DNA of 11,126 nt from an uncultured Acidobacteriota bacterium (lineage in GTDB: Bacteria; Acidobacteriota; Blastocatellia; Pyrinomonadales; Pyrinomonadaceae), in the NCBI GenBank assembly GCA_946480545.1, contig CAMLKY010000029.1:1-11126 (forward strand), in the 5' to 3' direction. The position numbers were made by a program, and so were the translations under genes. Each line of letters starts with the position of its first letter. Within the stretch, counting starts at the first letter, position 1. Shown one piece after another: positions 1-5,252 of this stretch. The notes below the pieces were generated by a model. The model made no database searches, was not told the origin of the DNA, and worked only from the letters and a program-made list of their open reading frames with translations.

Positions 1-1
1 C

Positions 2-103
2 AAAGCAGATCTCAAAAATGAGCTAGAGAAATTAAGGGCGAGCGTCCAAGTCGAGCTCGCCTTCGATGGAATGACTTTAGAAATAGGACAAACAAAAAAG
101 TGA
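2..103 (+). CDS. 3' end of an unidentified gene (left-edge partial)
   Basis: The plus-strand frame starting at base 2 is open from the window edge to a TGA at 101-103 and gives 33 residues. The first half is charged and helix-like (LKNELEKLRASVQ), which could be the end of a coiled coil; the tail ends EIGQTKK. There is too little sequence to name a family. The gene is supported by the open frame reaching the edge and by its convergent arrangement with the next gene. Its stop codon lies inside the terminator hairpin of that opposing gene. It could be a chance open frame, since only 33 codons are visible. Confidence 0.5.
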   Translation, partial: KADLKNELEKLRASVQVELAFDGMTLEIGQTKK

Positions 104-121
104 AAGCTTTGCAGCCTTCAC
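90..121 (-). terminator. Rho-independent terminator of the 148-576 gene
   Basis: Read on the minus strand, 121-100 forms an 8-bp stem, GTGAAGGC with GCTTTCAC, containing one G-U pair and closing a 6-base loop. It is followed at once by a run of six T and then GTTT (99-90). The hairpin begins 27 bases after the stop codon of the minus-strand gene. On the plus strand the A-run precedes the stem and no T-run follows, so it should act mainly in the minus direction. Confidence 0.75.
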
Positions 122-147
122 TTCCCTGATGCAGCTTACATATCCGT

Positions 148-576
148 CTAGGATCCCGCTCGTCGTTTTGCCATCGCCATCAGCTCGTCAGGCATCCATT
201 TTTCGATGACCTTGTCTTCAGCTTCGGCAATCGACTTACCGCGATTCCGCCATTCCTTTGCCGGGTCGTCCTCACGTCCCGATTCCTTCGGGTAATTCTC
301 GACTTGCTCCAGGCTTATGACGATCCCGTGGATGACATCGTTCCAGTCTTCGTTCTGGATACCGCGAAGCACGATCGGCAACCCCGCGGTCCAATCTTCC
401 TCCGGGGCAATGTTGTCGTATTCGGGAATCGTCAGAAACGCAGTTTCAGGTAAGGGCTTCGTGCTGAACTCGGTCAAAAGCTGCGACTTCACTTCGGCAT
501 AGGATCCCTGTGGGTTCGACGTGCGCATCTCGAGGGCACGTCGGAAAATATCGGATACGGTCGGGTTGCTGCTCAT
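148..576 (-). CDS. Hypothetical protein, 142 aa, soluble and acidic
   Basis: I do not recognise this protein. It has no signal peptide, no membrane segment and no cysteines, so it is probably cytoplasmic. The N-terminus (about residues 1-35) looks helical (VSDIFRRALEMR). The middle is acidic and rich in Trp, Pro and Glu (EEDWTAGLP, NEDWNDVIHG), and the C-terminal third is charged and helical, ending KRRAGS. Support for it being a real gene comes from the intact frame, a plausible protein-like composition and a well-formed intrinsic terminator just past its stop. The ATG at 576 has no clear Shine-Dalgarno sequence. It faces away from the thioredoxin-like gene across a gap of about 40 bases, so the two promoters probably overlap there. 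Confidence 0.7.
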   Translation of the reverse strand: MSSNPTVSDIFRRALEMRTSNPQGSYAEVKSQLLTEFSTKPLPETAFLTIPEYDNIAPEEDWTAGLPIVLRGIQNEDWNDVIHGIVISLEQVENYPKESGREDDPAKEWRNRGKSIAEAEDKVIEKWMPDELMAMAKRRAGS

Positions 577-617
577 AACGGTCAGAAACTGGTTTTGCTG
601 TCAGGCAATATGATTAC

Positions 618-1379
618 ATGTCTGCGGATAATCGCCAAAACGGTCGGCAGATGCCCGAAATGCCTGAGTTGGCTGCACAGGTTCGAAACTGCTTCACACA
701 CTACCTACGACTGGTCGCGAAAACCACTTTTTTTCTGGTCCTTTTCGGTTTCGTTTCCGTCTTTGCACAAAACGAGCAGTCGCCGATCGTCGAGAAGGAC
801 GTTGAATATCGGGACTGGGTATACAAGAATGTCCAAACCGGTGACGAGGTCAATCTTCGAAGGTTCACACAGGGCAAGAAGCTCGTCATGGTGGCTTATT
901 TTGCGCCGTGGTGCGGAAACTGGAAGCATGACGTGGCATTTGTGCAGTCGCTGTACGAGAAGTACAAGGGTAACGGTTTTGATGTGATAGCTGTCGGTGA
1001 GTATGATCCGGTAGATTCGATGAAGACGCACATCGGCCAGTACAAACTTACGTTTCCAGTCGTATGGGAATCGGATGCACGCACGGCCAAACAGAGCACG
1101 CTTCATTACCAGTACAGAAAGGCAGCCGGTGACACACGCAACTGGGGATCGCCCTGGTACGTCTTCCTCGAGGTTTCAAAACTGGAAGGTAACGGTCCGA
1201 TACTAGCCAGGAAGGCGCCTATCGTAAACGGCGAATTGATAAAGCCGGAAGCGGAAAAGTTCATTCGTGAGAAGCTCGGTCTGGGGACACAGGCGACTCT
1301 GGGTCAGGGCGGTAGAATCGAGCCATGCGAAGCAGATAAGAGGTCAACCGCCCTGGTATCTCCCCTCGCAAAGCCTTAG
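618..1379 (+). CDS. Exported thioredoxin-fold protein with a single-cysteine WCGNW active site
   Basis: The protein has a hydrophobic stretch at about 37-50 (FFLVLFGFVSVFA) followed by QNE, which looks like a signal peptide cleaved near residue 50, so it should act outside the cytoplasm. Residues about 75-170 match the TlpA/ResA/AhpC-TSA redoxin fold. A beta strand (LVMVAYF) leads into APWCGNW at 96-102, the second strand is FDVIAVGEYD, and GSPWYVF at 167-173 supplies the cis-proline. The usual CxxC is CxxW here: Cys99 is present and Trp102 replaces the resolving cysteine, so a normal disulfide-reductase cycle is not expected. A one-cysteine isomerase, peroxidase-like or binding role is possible. 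The start is uncertain: ATG codons at 618, 651 and 660 are all in frame and the 618 start gives an unusually long region before the signal. A TATGAT at 609-614 would, if it is a -10 box, favour 651 or 660. It ends at a strong terminator. Confidence 0.8.
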   Translation: MSADNRQNGRQMPEMPELAAQVRNCFTHYLRLVAKTTFFLVLFGFVSVFAQNEQSPIVEKDVEYRDWVYKNVQTGDEVNLRRFTQGKKLVMVAYFAPWCGNWKHDVAFVQSLYEKYKGNGFDVIAVGEYDPVDSMKTHIGQYKLTFPVVWESDARTAKQSTLHYQYRKAAGDTRNWGSPWYVFLEVSKLEGNGPILARKAPIVNGELIKPEAEKFIREKLGLGTQATLGQGGRIEPCEADKRSTALVSPLAKP

Positions 1380-1400
1380 CAGCTAAGATAAGTAAAAAAC

Positions 1401-1440
1401 AAAGGCGGCCTCCGAAACACGGGGGCCGCCTTTTTGTTTT
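1401..1440 (+). terminator. Bidirectional intrinsic terminator between convergent genes
   Basis: GGCGGCC at 1404-1410 pairs with GGCCGCC at 1424-1430. The pairing continues inward through TCCG/CGGG to a 5-base AAACA loop and outward through AAA/TTT. The plus strand continues TTTTTGTTTT. The minus strand continues TTTGTTTTTT from the A-rich 1393-1403. It lies 22 bases after the stop of the thioredoxin-like gene and 18 bases past the stop of the opposing gene at 1458, so one hairpin can serve both. Confidence 0.9.
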
Positions 1441-1457
1441 GGAGACTCGGGTTTCTT

Positions 1458-1988
1458 CTACAACTCCGCGTTCGGCATCGCCACAAGCGTATCGTTGAGC
1501 TTCTGCTGGATCGTCCGAAGCGGAGCATTCGCCGAGACGAACTTGCCCGCAAGTGCAGACGCCTCAGACTGGCCCGCGAGGTCCGAGATCCCCTGGATCG
1601 TCGGCAGATACTTTTTCAGATCCGGCTTGACCCGAAATTCCGATTCCAGCTTGACCATCCCTTCGCGAAGATTGCGTATGGCGGCCACCACTTTCTGTTT
1701 ATCGGCAGCGTTCTTATCGAGTGACTCCTTTTTCAATTTCTTTGTCTTCGCCTCGGTGTCCACGGCTTCGATCGCCTGCGCGATCGGACCGAGTCGTTCG
1801 ACAAAAAGTTTGGTATTCGTCAACTGGTTCGACACCTTAACTCGCGCGGCCCGGACCTCGAGCGGCGGCAATGTCGTAGCTTTTACCGGAGTCGTCTTCC
1901 GAGTCGTTCGACGCGTCTGACCGTCCACGGAAAAAGTAAAAAGCATCATCACGGCGCATGCTAAAAGCAAGAATCTTGTAATCTTCAT
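1458..1988 (-). CDS. Small exported helical protein of unknown function
   Basis: I do not recognise a family. The start chosen is the ATG at 1988, because it has a good Shine-Dalgarno sequence and opens directly into a signal peptide (MKITRFLLLACAVMMLF ... VDGQ). The ATG at 2030 would add 14 residues with no ribosome site. The product is 176 residues. After the predicted cleavage near DGQ comes a basic Thr/Arg segment (TRRTTRKTT), then mostly alpha-helical charged sequence with many Lys, Glu and Ala. There are no cysteines beyond the signal and no catalytic motif. It is likely a periplasmic or envelope-associated helical protein. It is divergent from lipB across 48 bases, and its 3' end shares the terminator at 1401-1440. 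Confidence 0.8.
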   Translation of the reverse strand: MKITRFLLLACAVMMLFTFSVDGQTRRTTRKTTPVKATTLPPLEVRAARVKVSNQLTNTKLFVERLGPIAQAIEAVDTEAKTKKLKKESLDKNAADKQKVVAAIRNLREGMVKLESEFRVKPDLKKYLPTIQGISDLAGQSEASALAGKFVSANAPLRTIQQKLNDTLVAMPNAEL

Positions 1989-1996
1989 GGTTCCAC

Positions 1997-2002
1997 CCAC
2001 CT
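1997..2002 (-). promoter_or_regulatory. Shine-Dalgarno site deciding the start at 1988
   Basis: The minus strand reads AGGTGG 8 bases before the ATG at 1988, with a second overlapping purine run (GGGTGGA) closer in. This favours that ATG over the upstream in-frame one at 2030 and places the signal peptide at the N-terminus. Confidence 0.65.
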
Positions 2003-2036
2003 GTTCAAAGCGTGCTGAACATTTTATCATATTGAT
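2003..2036. promoter_or_regulatory. Probable divergent promoter region for lipB and the 1458-1988 gene
   Basis: This short AT-rich stretch separates two divergent starts. On the plus strand TATCAT at 2025-2030 could be a -10 box placing the transcript start at about the lipB ATG (2037). On the minus strand TATGAT (2031-2026) could be a -10 box for the other gene. No convincing -35 element is visible for either, so the boxes are tentative; the need for promoters here is firmer than their exact position. Confidence 0.35.
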
Positions 2037-2726
2037 ATGTCGGAGAGATCGTTGGAGGTTCGCAGGCTTGGCCGCGTTGCCTATTCAGAGGCCTTACAGC
2101 TTCAGAAAGAACTTGAAAGTGATGTTATAGCTACGCGCGGCCGGGACTACCTTTTACTGCTCGAACACCCGCATGTCTTTACAATCGGGCGGCGCTCAAA
2201 AACCGACGGCGTACTTGCGACCGCCGAAATGCTAAGGAAACTCGGTATCGAAGTCCATGAGACAGACCGTGGTGGAAAGGTCACCTATCACGGATTGGGC
2301 CAGATCGTCGGCTATCCGGTCATTTCGCTTTCGCCTGATCGCGAGGACGTCCATCAATATGTCCGGGATGTGGAAGAGGTGTTGATCCGAACAATGGCCG
2401 ACTACGGGATCGAGGCCTTTCGAATCCCCGGTCTTACCGGAGTTCACACCTCTGAAGGCAAGGTCGCCGCGATCGGCGTGCATATAAAACGCTGGGTGAC
2501 GACGCATGGATTCGCACTTAATGTAAATACGGATCTCAGCTATTACAACTGGATCATCGCCTGCGAAGGAGAGCCGGTCACATCGATGAGCCGACTGCTC
2601 GGCCGCGACGTTGATATGACCGAGGTCGAGAACCGTATCGAGGAGAATTTCAAAGAAGTATTCGCGTACGAGAAAAAGGAATCGATGTCACAGGCCGAGA
2701 CCCAGAAGGTAGCGACGGTATCGTAG
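2037..2726 (+). CDS. lipB: Octanoyl-[acyl-carrier-protein]:protein N-octanoyltransferase
   Basis: LipB moves the octanoyl group from octanoyl-ACP to a lysine on the lipoyl domains of 2-oxoacid dehydrogenases and GcvH in the cytoplasm. This is the first step of lipoate synthesis, before LipA inserts sulfur. The family hallmarks are all present: the HPHVFTIGRR segment (44-53), RGGKVTYHGLGQIVGYP (78-94), the catalytic lysine in GKVAAIGVHI (Lys142), and THGFALNVNTDL followed by the catalytic cysteine in IIACEG (Cys176). The 229-residue length is normal, with a short extra polar tail after about 215. The ATG at 2037 has no Shine-Dalgarno sequence and may be leaderless. A TTG at 2052 preceded by GGAGAG is a credible alternative that removes five residues. 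No lipA lies in the window. The lipoprotein gene follows after 29 bases and may be co-transcribed. Confidence 0.95.
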   Translation: MSERSLEVRRLGRVAYSEALQLQKELESDVIATRGRDYLLLLEHPHVFTIGRRSKTDGVLATAEMLRKLGIEVHETDRGGKVTYHGLGQIVGYPVISLSPDREDVHQYVRDVEEVLIRTMADYGIEAFRIPGLTGVHTSEGKVAAIGVHIKRWVTTHGFALNVNTDLSYYNWIIACEGEPVTSMSRLLGRDVDMTEVENRIEENFKEVFAYEKKESMSQAETQKVATVS

Positions 2727-2745
2727 ATCGATGCTGTTTTCTTGC

Positions 2746-2750
2746 GAGGT
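2746..2750 (+). promoter_or_regulatory. Shine-Dalgarno site of the lipoprotein gene
   Basis: GAGGT stands 5 bases before the ATG at 2756. This fixes the start directly in front of the lipoprotein signal peptide. Confidence 0.6.
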
Positions 2751-2755
2751 AAAAT

Positions 2756-3703
2756 ATGCTCAGAACATTAGCTCTTATTACCGTTTCGTTAATTGCAATT
2801 TCGTGCGGCGCTCCGACCGCAAACAACACGTCATCCAATGCGTCCAATTCGGCCTCTAACTCTTCCCCGGCTACGCAGACGCTCACGGTTGTCGAAACAC
2901 CGCAGCGTATCAAGGACCTCATGGCGTCGCGCGGCGAACAGGACCAGGCGGCACCGACGCTGAAGATCGTGGAACCCGCGGCGAACGCGACTGTGGCCAG
3001 CTCGACAGTGAAAGTTAAGCTCGATATCGCGGGCGACCTGAAAGGCTACAAGCCGCATATGGATGAGGCGACCAAGACGGGCAACCACATCCACGTGATC
3101 CTCGACAATCAGCCTTACGAGGCCTATTACAATCTCGACCGCGAGTTCGAGCTTCGGAACGTGGCCGATGGCGAGCACACTCTGCGCGTGTTCCCGTCAC
3201 GCCCATGGCATGAGAGCTACAAAAATAACGGCGCTTTTCAGATGGTGAAATTCACCGTCAGGAATGGCGGTGCCGATGTAAACAAACCCGCGACGACAAA
3301 CTCGGGCCAGCAGATGTCAAATGCCAATTCGAATGCGAATGCGAGTGCGACACCCGAAGGAAAGGACATGCAGAATTCGACGGCCGGGGCTATCGATTCA
3401 ACGAAACCGCTTCTCACATACAGCCGCCCGAAAGGCGAGTACAAGGGAAACGATGCAGACCCGATCATGATCGACTTCTGGCTCGCCAATGCGCAGCTCA
3501 AGGGTGATGGGGGAACTTATCGTGTCCGCTACAGCGTCGACGGCGGTGAGGCAAAGTACATCGACAAGTGGGGACCCGTCTGGATCTCAGGGTGGACCGC
3601 CGGCAAGCATTCGATCAAGCTTGAGCTGGTCGACGAAGATGGATCGGTCGTGGACAACGGCGGCTACAATTCGACGACGAGAGAGATTACCGTCACGAAA
3701 TAG
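2756..3703 (+). CDS. Lipoprotein with two tandem beta-sandwich-like domains
   Basis: Residues 1-16 form a lipoprotein signal peptide and the lipobox AISC places the lipidated cysteine at 17, so the protein should be anchored on the envelope. An Asn/Ser-rich spacer follows (about 20-40). Two domains of about 100 residues, at about 67-169 and 217-314, look like diverged copies. Each has a strand pattern around a VILDNQPYEAYY or RYSVDGGEAKYI segment, then an aromatic stretch, then DGEHTLRVF or AGKHSIKLE, then a conserved Asn-Gly, and closes with KFTV or EITV. This fits an Ig-like or fibronectin-like fold. The copies are joined by a second Asn/Ala/Ser-rich linker (about 188-199). The first copy carries HIH at 111-113, which could bind a metal. 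I cannot assign a function. It follows lipB by 29 bases on the same strand, which may be chance operon membership. Confidence 0.85.
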   Translation: MLRTLALITVSLIAISCGAPTANNTSSNASNSASNSSPATQTLTVVETPQRIKDLMASRGEQDQAAPTLKIVEPAANATVASSTVKVKLDIAGDLKGYKPHMDEATKTGNHIHVILDNQPYEAYYNLDREFELRNVADGEHTLRVFPSRPWHESYKNNGAFQMVKFTVRNGGADVNKPATTNSGQQMSNANSNANASATPEGKDMQNSTAGAIDSTKPLLTYSRPKGEYKGNDADPIMIDFWLANAQLKGDGGTYRVRYSVDGGEAKYIDKWGPVWISGWTAGKHSIKLELVDEDGSVVDNGGYNSTTREITVTK

Positions 3704-3726
3704 TTTTAGAGAACGCTTACGGGACT

Positions 3727-3802
3727 CAAGACTCTGAGAGCTTAGCGAGCTCTGCGTGAGAGATGATTTCACGCAGAGCTCGCTGAGCTCGCAGAGATCT
3801 TG
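3727..3802. repeat. Long inverted repeat before the SMR exporter gene
   Basis: AGCGAGCTCTGCGTGA (3744-3759) and its perfect reverse complement (3769-3784) make a 16-bp stem around a 9-base loop. Pairing continues outward imperfectly: the left flank CAAGACTCTGAGAGCTT matches the right flank GAGCTCGCAGAGATCTTG with a few mismatches and one offset base, so the arms are about 33 bases. There is no T-run on either side, so it is not a standard terminator. It fills most of the 115-base gap between the lipoprotein stop and the exporter start. The form fits a REP-like dispersed element; copy number elsewhere cannot be seen. Confidence 0.85.
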
Positions 3803-3808
3803 GGTGTT

Positions 3809-3815
3809 GAGGGGG
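3809..3815 (+). promoter_or_regulatory. Shine-Dalgarno site deciding the exporter start
   Basis: GAGGGGG lies 3 bases before the ATG at 3819. An in-frame ATG at 3756 lies inside the inverted repeat and would add 21 hydrophilic residues ahead of the first membrane helix, which the family does not have. The start at 3819 is therefore preferred. Confidence 0.65.
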
Positions 3816-3818
3816 CTT

Positions 3819-4139
3819 ATGAACTGGATCTATCTGGCGATCGCTGGAGTATTCGAGATCGCGTGGGCCATCGGATTGAAGTATACGGAAGGCTGGACCC
3901 GCCTCGCGCCGAGCTTGGTCACCGTTGTGCTGATGATCGCCAGCTTTTACTTCCTGTCGATAGCGGTACGATCACTTCCGATCGGAACGGCCTATGCCGT
4001 CTGGACCGGGATCGGGACGGTCGGGGCCGCCATTATTGGAATGATCCTGTTCGACGAGCCGCGTGATGTTCCGAGGATCCTTTGCATACTGCTGATCATC
4101 GGCGGGATAGCCGGACTCAAAGCAACGTCATCTGATTGA
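3819..4139 (+). CDS. gdx: Small multidrug resistance family guanidinium exporter (SugE/Gdx type)
   Basis: This is a 106-residue, four-helix inner-membrane protein of the SMR family, which works as a dual-topology dimer exchanging protons for a cation. The essential glutamate is Glu13 in AGVFEIAWAIGLKYT. The sequence follows the SugE/Gdx subgroup rather than EmrE: KYTEGWTRLAPS after helix 1, and GTAYAVWTGIGTVGAA in helix 3. That subgroup is known to export guanidinium and small guanidinyl compounds, with some members also passing quaternary ammonium compounds. The hydrophobic segments run at about 2-20, 30-50, 58-78 and 86-102, the standard length. Many homologues sit under a guanidine riboswitch, but no such structure is evident here; the space upstream is taken by the inverted repeat at 3727-3802. 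A partner subunit gene is absent, in keeping with a homodimer. Confidence 0.92.
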   Translation: MNWIYLAIAGVFEIAWAIGLKYTEGWTRLAPSLVTVVLMIASFYFLSIAVRSLPIGTAYAVWTGIGTVGAAIIGMILFDEPRDVPRILCILLIIGGIAGLKATSSD

Positions 4140-4235
4140 GATCCGAATAAATCGTTTAGCACCTGGTCAGCCGAGCCCCGAAAACAGTACGGCATTTCAA
4201 AACGCCCTTCGAGAGATAAGCCCGTTGAACGCCAC

Positions 4236-4307
4236 TGGTTGTTGGGTCCTGGCCTGCCCACCCCGTGAACAGTCGTGACTATGCGAAGCCCACCAGGCCC
4301 GCAACCA
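4236..4307. other. Foldable element in the gap before the esterase gene
   Basis: The 231 bases between 4140 and 4370 carry no gene that I can support. Within them TGGTTGTTGGGTCCTGG (4236-4252) pairs with CCAGGCCCGCAACCA (4293-4307) apart from two unpaired bases and one G-U or mismatch, enclosing 40 bases. No T-run follows. It could be a 5' leader structure of the esterase transcript, a decayed repeat, or chance. The rest of the gap shows no clear promoter, and the esterase ATG has no obvious ribosome site. Confidence 0.4.
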
Positions 4308-4370
4308 CGAAGCAGGATCAAACTTGCAGACACTGCCGAATTCCCTTAACCTCGTTTATTCATCGAATCT

Positions 4371-5114
4371 ATGCGACGCGATATAACTTCGTGGTACAGC
4401 CACAACCTGAATATGGACATGCCGCTCGTGGCCTACGGGCACGCGGGCTACCCGCTGCTGATGTTCCCGACGGCGGCTGCGGACTATCTTGAATATGAGC
4501 GGTTTTATCTTGTTGACGCGATCAAGGAACTGATCGAAGCGGGAAAGATCCGCGCATACTCCATAAACTCGGTCAACAAGTATAGTCTCCTGAATCGCGA
4601 ATCGCACCCGGCGTGGAAGGTCGAGATGCTGGCGCGCTACGACAAGTACATCATGGACGAGGTGCTGCCGCTGATCCGCAACGAATGCGGGAGTGACGCG
4701 AAGCCTCTCACCACCGGAGCGTCGCTCGGGGCCTTCCTCGCGGCAAACACCTACTTCAAACACTCGCACGATTTTCGCGGCACGATCGCGATGAGCGGCA
4801 GCTACGATATCTACAATTATCTGGACAAGGGTTTTTACGACGACAACGTCTACTTCAATAACCCGGCGATGTATCTCAAGAATTTGAATGACGACTATCA
4901 CCTTCCGCAGCTTAGGAAGGCGGATTCGATCGTCATTGTTTCGGGTCAGGGCTCATACGAAGCACCCGACCGTAGTCGCGAGTTCTCCGCGCTTCTTCAC
5001 TCAAAAGGAATCCCTCACCTGCTCGAATTGTGGGGGCACGACGTAAATCACGATTGGCCGTGGTGGCGGAAGATGCTGCCGTATTATCTCGGTAGATTTG
5101 TAGGGAATGATTAG
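4371..5114 (+). CDS. Alpha/beta-hydrolase fold esterase
   Basis: The 247-residue protein belongs to the putative-esterase group of alpha/beta hydrolases (esterase D/enterochelin-esterase-like). The nucleophile elbow is TTGASLGAF with Ser118 in GxSxG. The histidine is His223 in WGHDVNHDWPWW, or possibly His227, and a late acid lies near SYEAPD (Glu197 or Asp200). It starts MRRDITSWYSHNLNMDMPLVAYGHAGYPLLMFPT, with the characteristic GHAG-x-P-LLMFPT strand that contributes the oxyanion region. There is no signal peptide, so it should be cytoplasmic. Its substrate cannot be deduced. A TAA stands in frame 24 bases before the ATG, so there is no longer start, although no Shine-Dalgarno sequence is seen. 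It lies downstream of the exporter on the same strand but 231 bases away, so it may have its own promoter. Confidence 0.88.
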   Translation: MRRDITSWYSHNLNMDMPLVAYGHAGYPLLMFPTAAADYLEYERFYLVDAIKELIEAGKIRAYSINSVNKYSLLNRESHPAWKVEMLARYDKYIMDEVLPLIRNECGSDAKPLTTGASLGAFLAANTYFKHSHDFRGTIAMSGSYDIYNYLDKGFYDDNVYFNNPAMYLKNLNDDYHLPQLRKADSIVIVSGQGSYEAPDRSREFSALLHSKGIPHLLELWGHDVNHDWPWWRKMLPYYLGRFVGND

Positions 5115-5144
5115 CGTTGGTTACTCCCGGATCCGATCCTTCTA

Positions 5145-5227
5145 GTTCGTGCCCCTTCGCGTGGGTCCGTGGTTCCAGTCCTCACATTAAGAGCTGGAAC
5201 CACGAATCCACACGAAGGCACACGAAC
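5145..5227. repeat. Long inverted repeat between convergent hydrolase genes
   Basis: The arms 5145-5178 and 5194-5227 are 34 bases each and agree at 29 positions when one is reverse-complemented. Four of the five differences are transitions, which keep several G-U pairs on one strand or the other. The loop is 15 bases. The arms begin GTTCGTG and end GGTTCCAG, and are built from TTCGTG and CGTGG units. No T-run flanks the hairpin. It sits 31 bases after the esterase stop and 26 bases past the opposing hydrolase stop, where it could block read-through both ways or be a REP-like dispersed element. Confidence 0.9.
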
Positions 5228-5252
5228 AAAAATGCAGAAGCAGACAACCGAA

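Noticed and set aside
595..1106. Open frames on both strands overlapping the thioredoxin-like gene
   Set aside because: They show no domain or signal and conflict with the frame that carries a signal peptide and a thioredoxin-fold active site.
3704..3818. Guanidine riboswitch upstream of the gdx gene
   Set aside because: The loop of the hairpin (GAGATGATT) lacks the ACGR loops of the guanidine-II type, and I see neither the guanidine-I core nor a guanidine-III pseudoknot. The structure is a single long palindrome.
3756..3818. Longer start for the exporter at the ATG at 3756
   Set aside because: It lies within the inverted repeat, adds 21 polar residues not found in the SMR family, and lacks a ribosome site, while the ATG at 3819 has GAGGGGG in front.
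4236..4307. Integron attC site
   Set aside because: Although it folds, it lacks the paired GTTRRRY/RYYYAAC core sites in the right positions, and no integrase or cassette-like array is present.
4265..4492. Plus-strand open frame across the esterase start
   Set aside because: It runs out of frame into the esterase coding sequence, which has a complete catalytic set, and its product resembles no protein.
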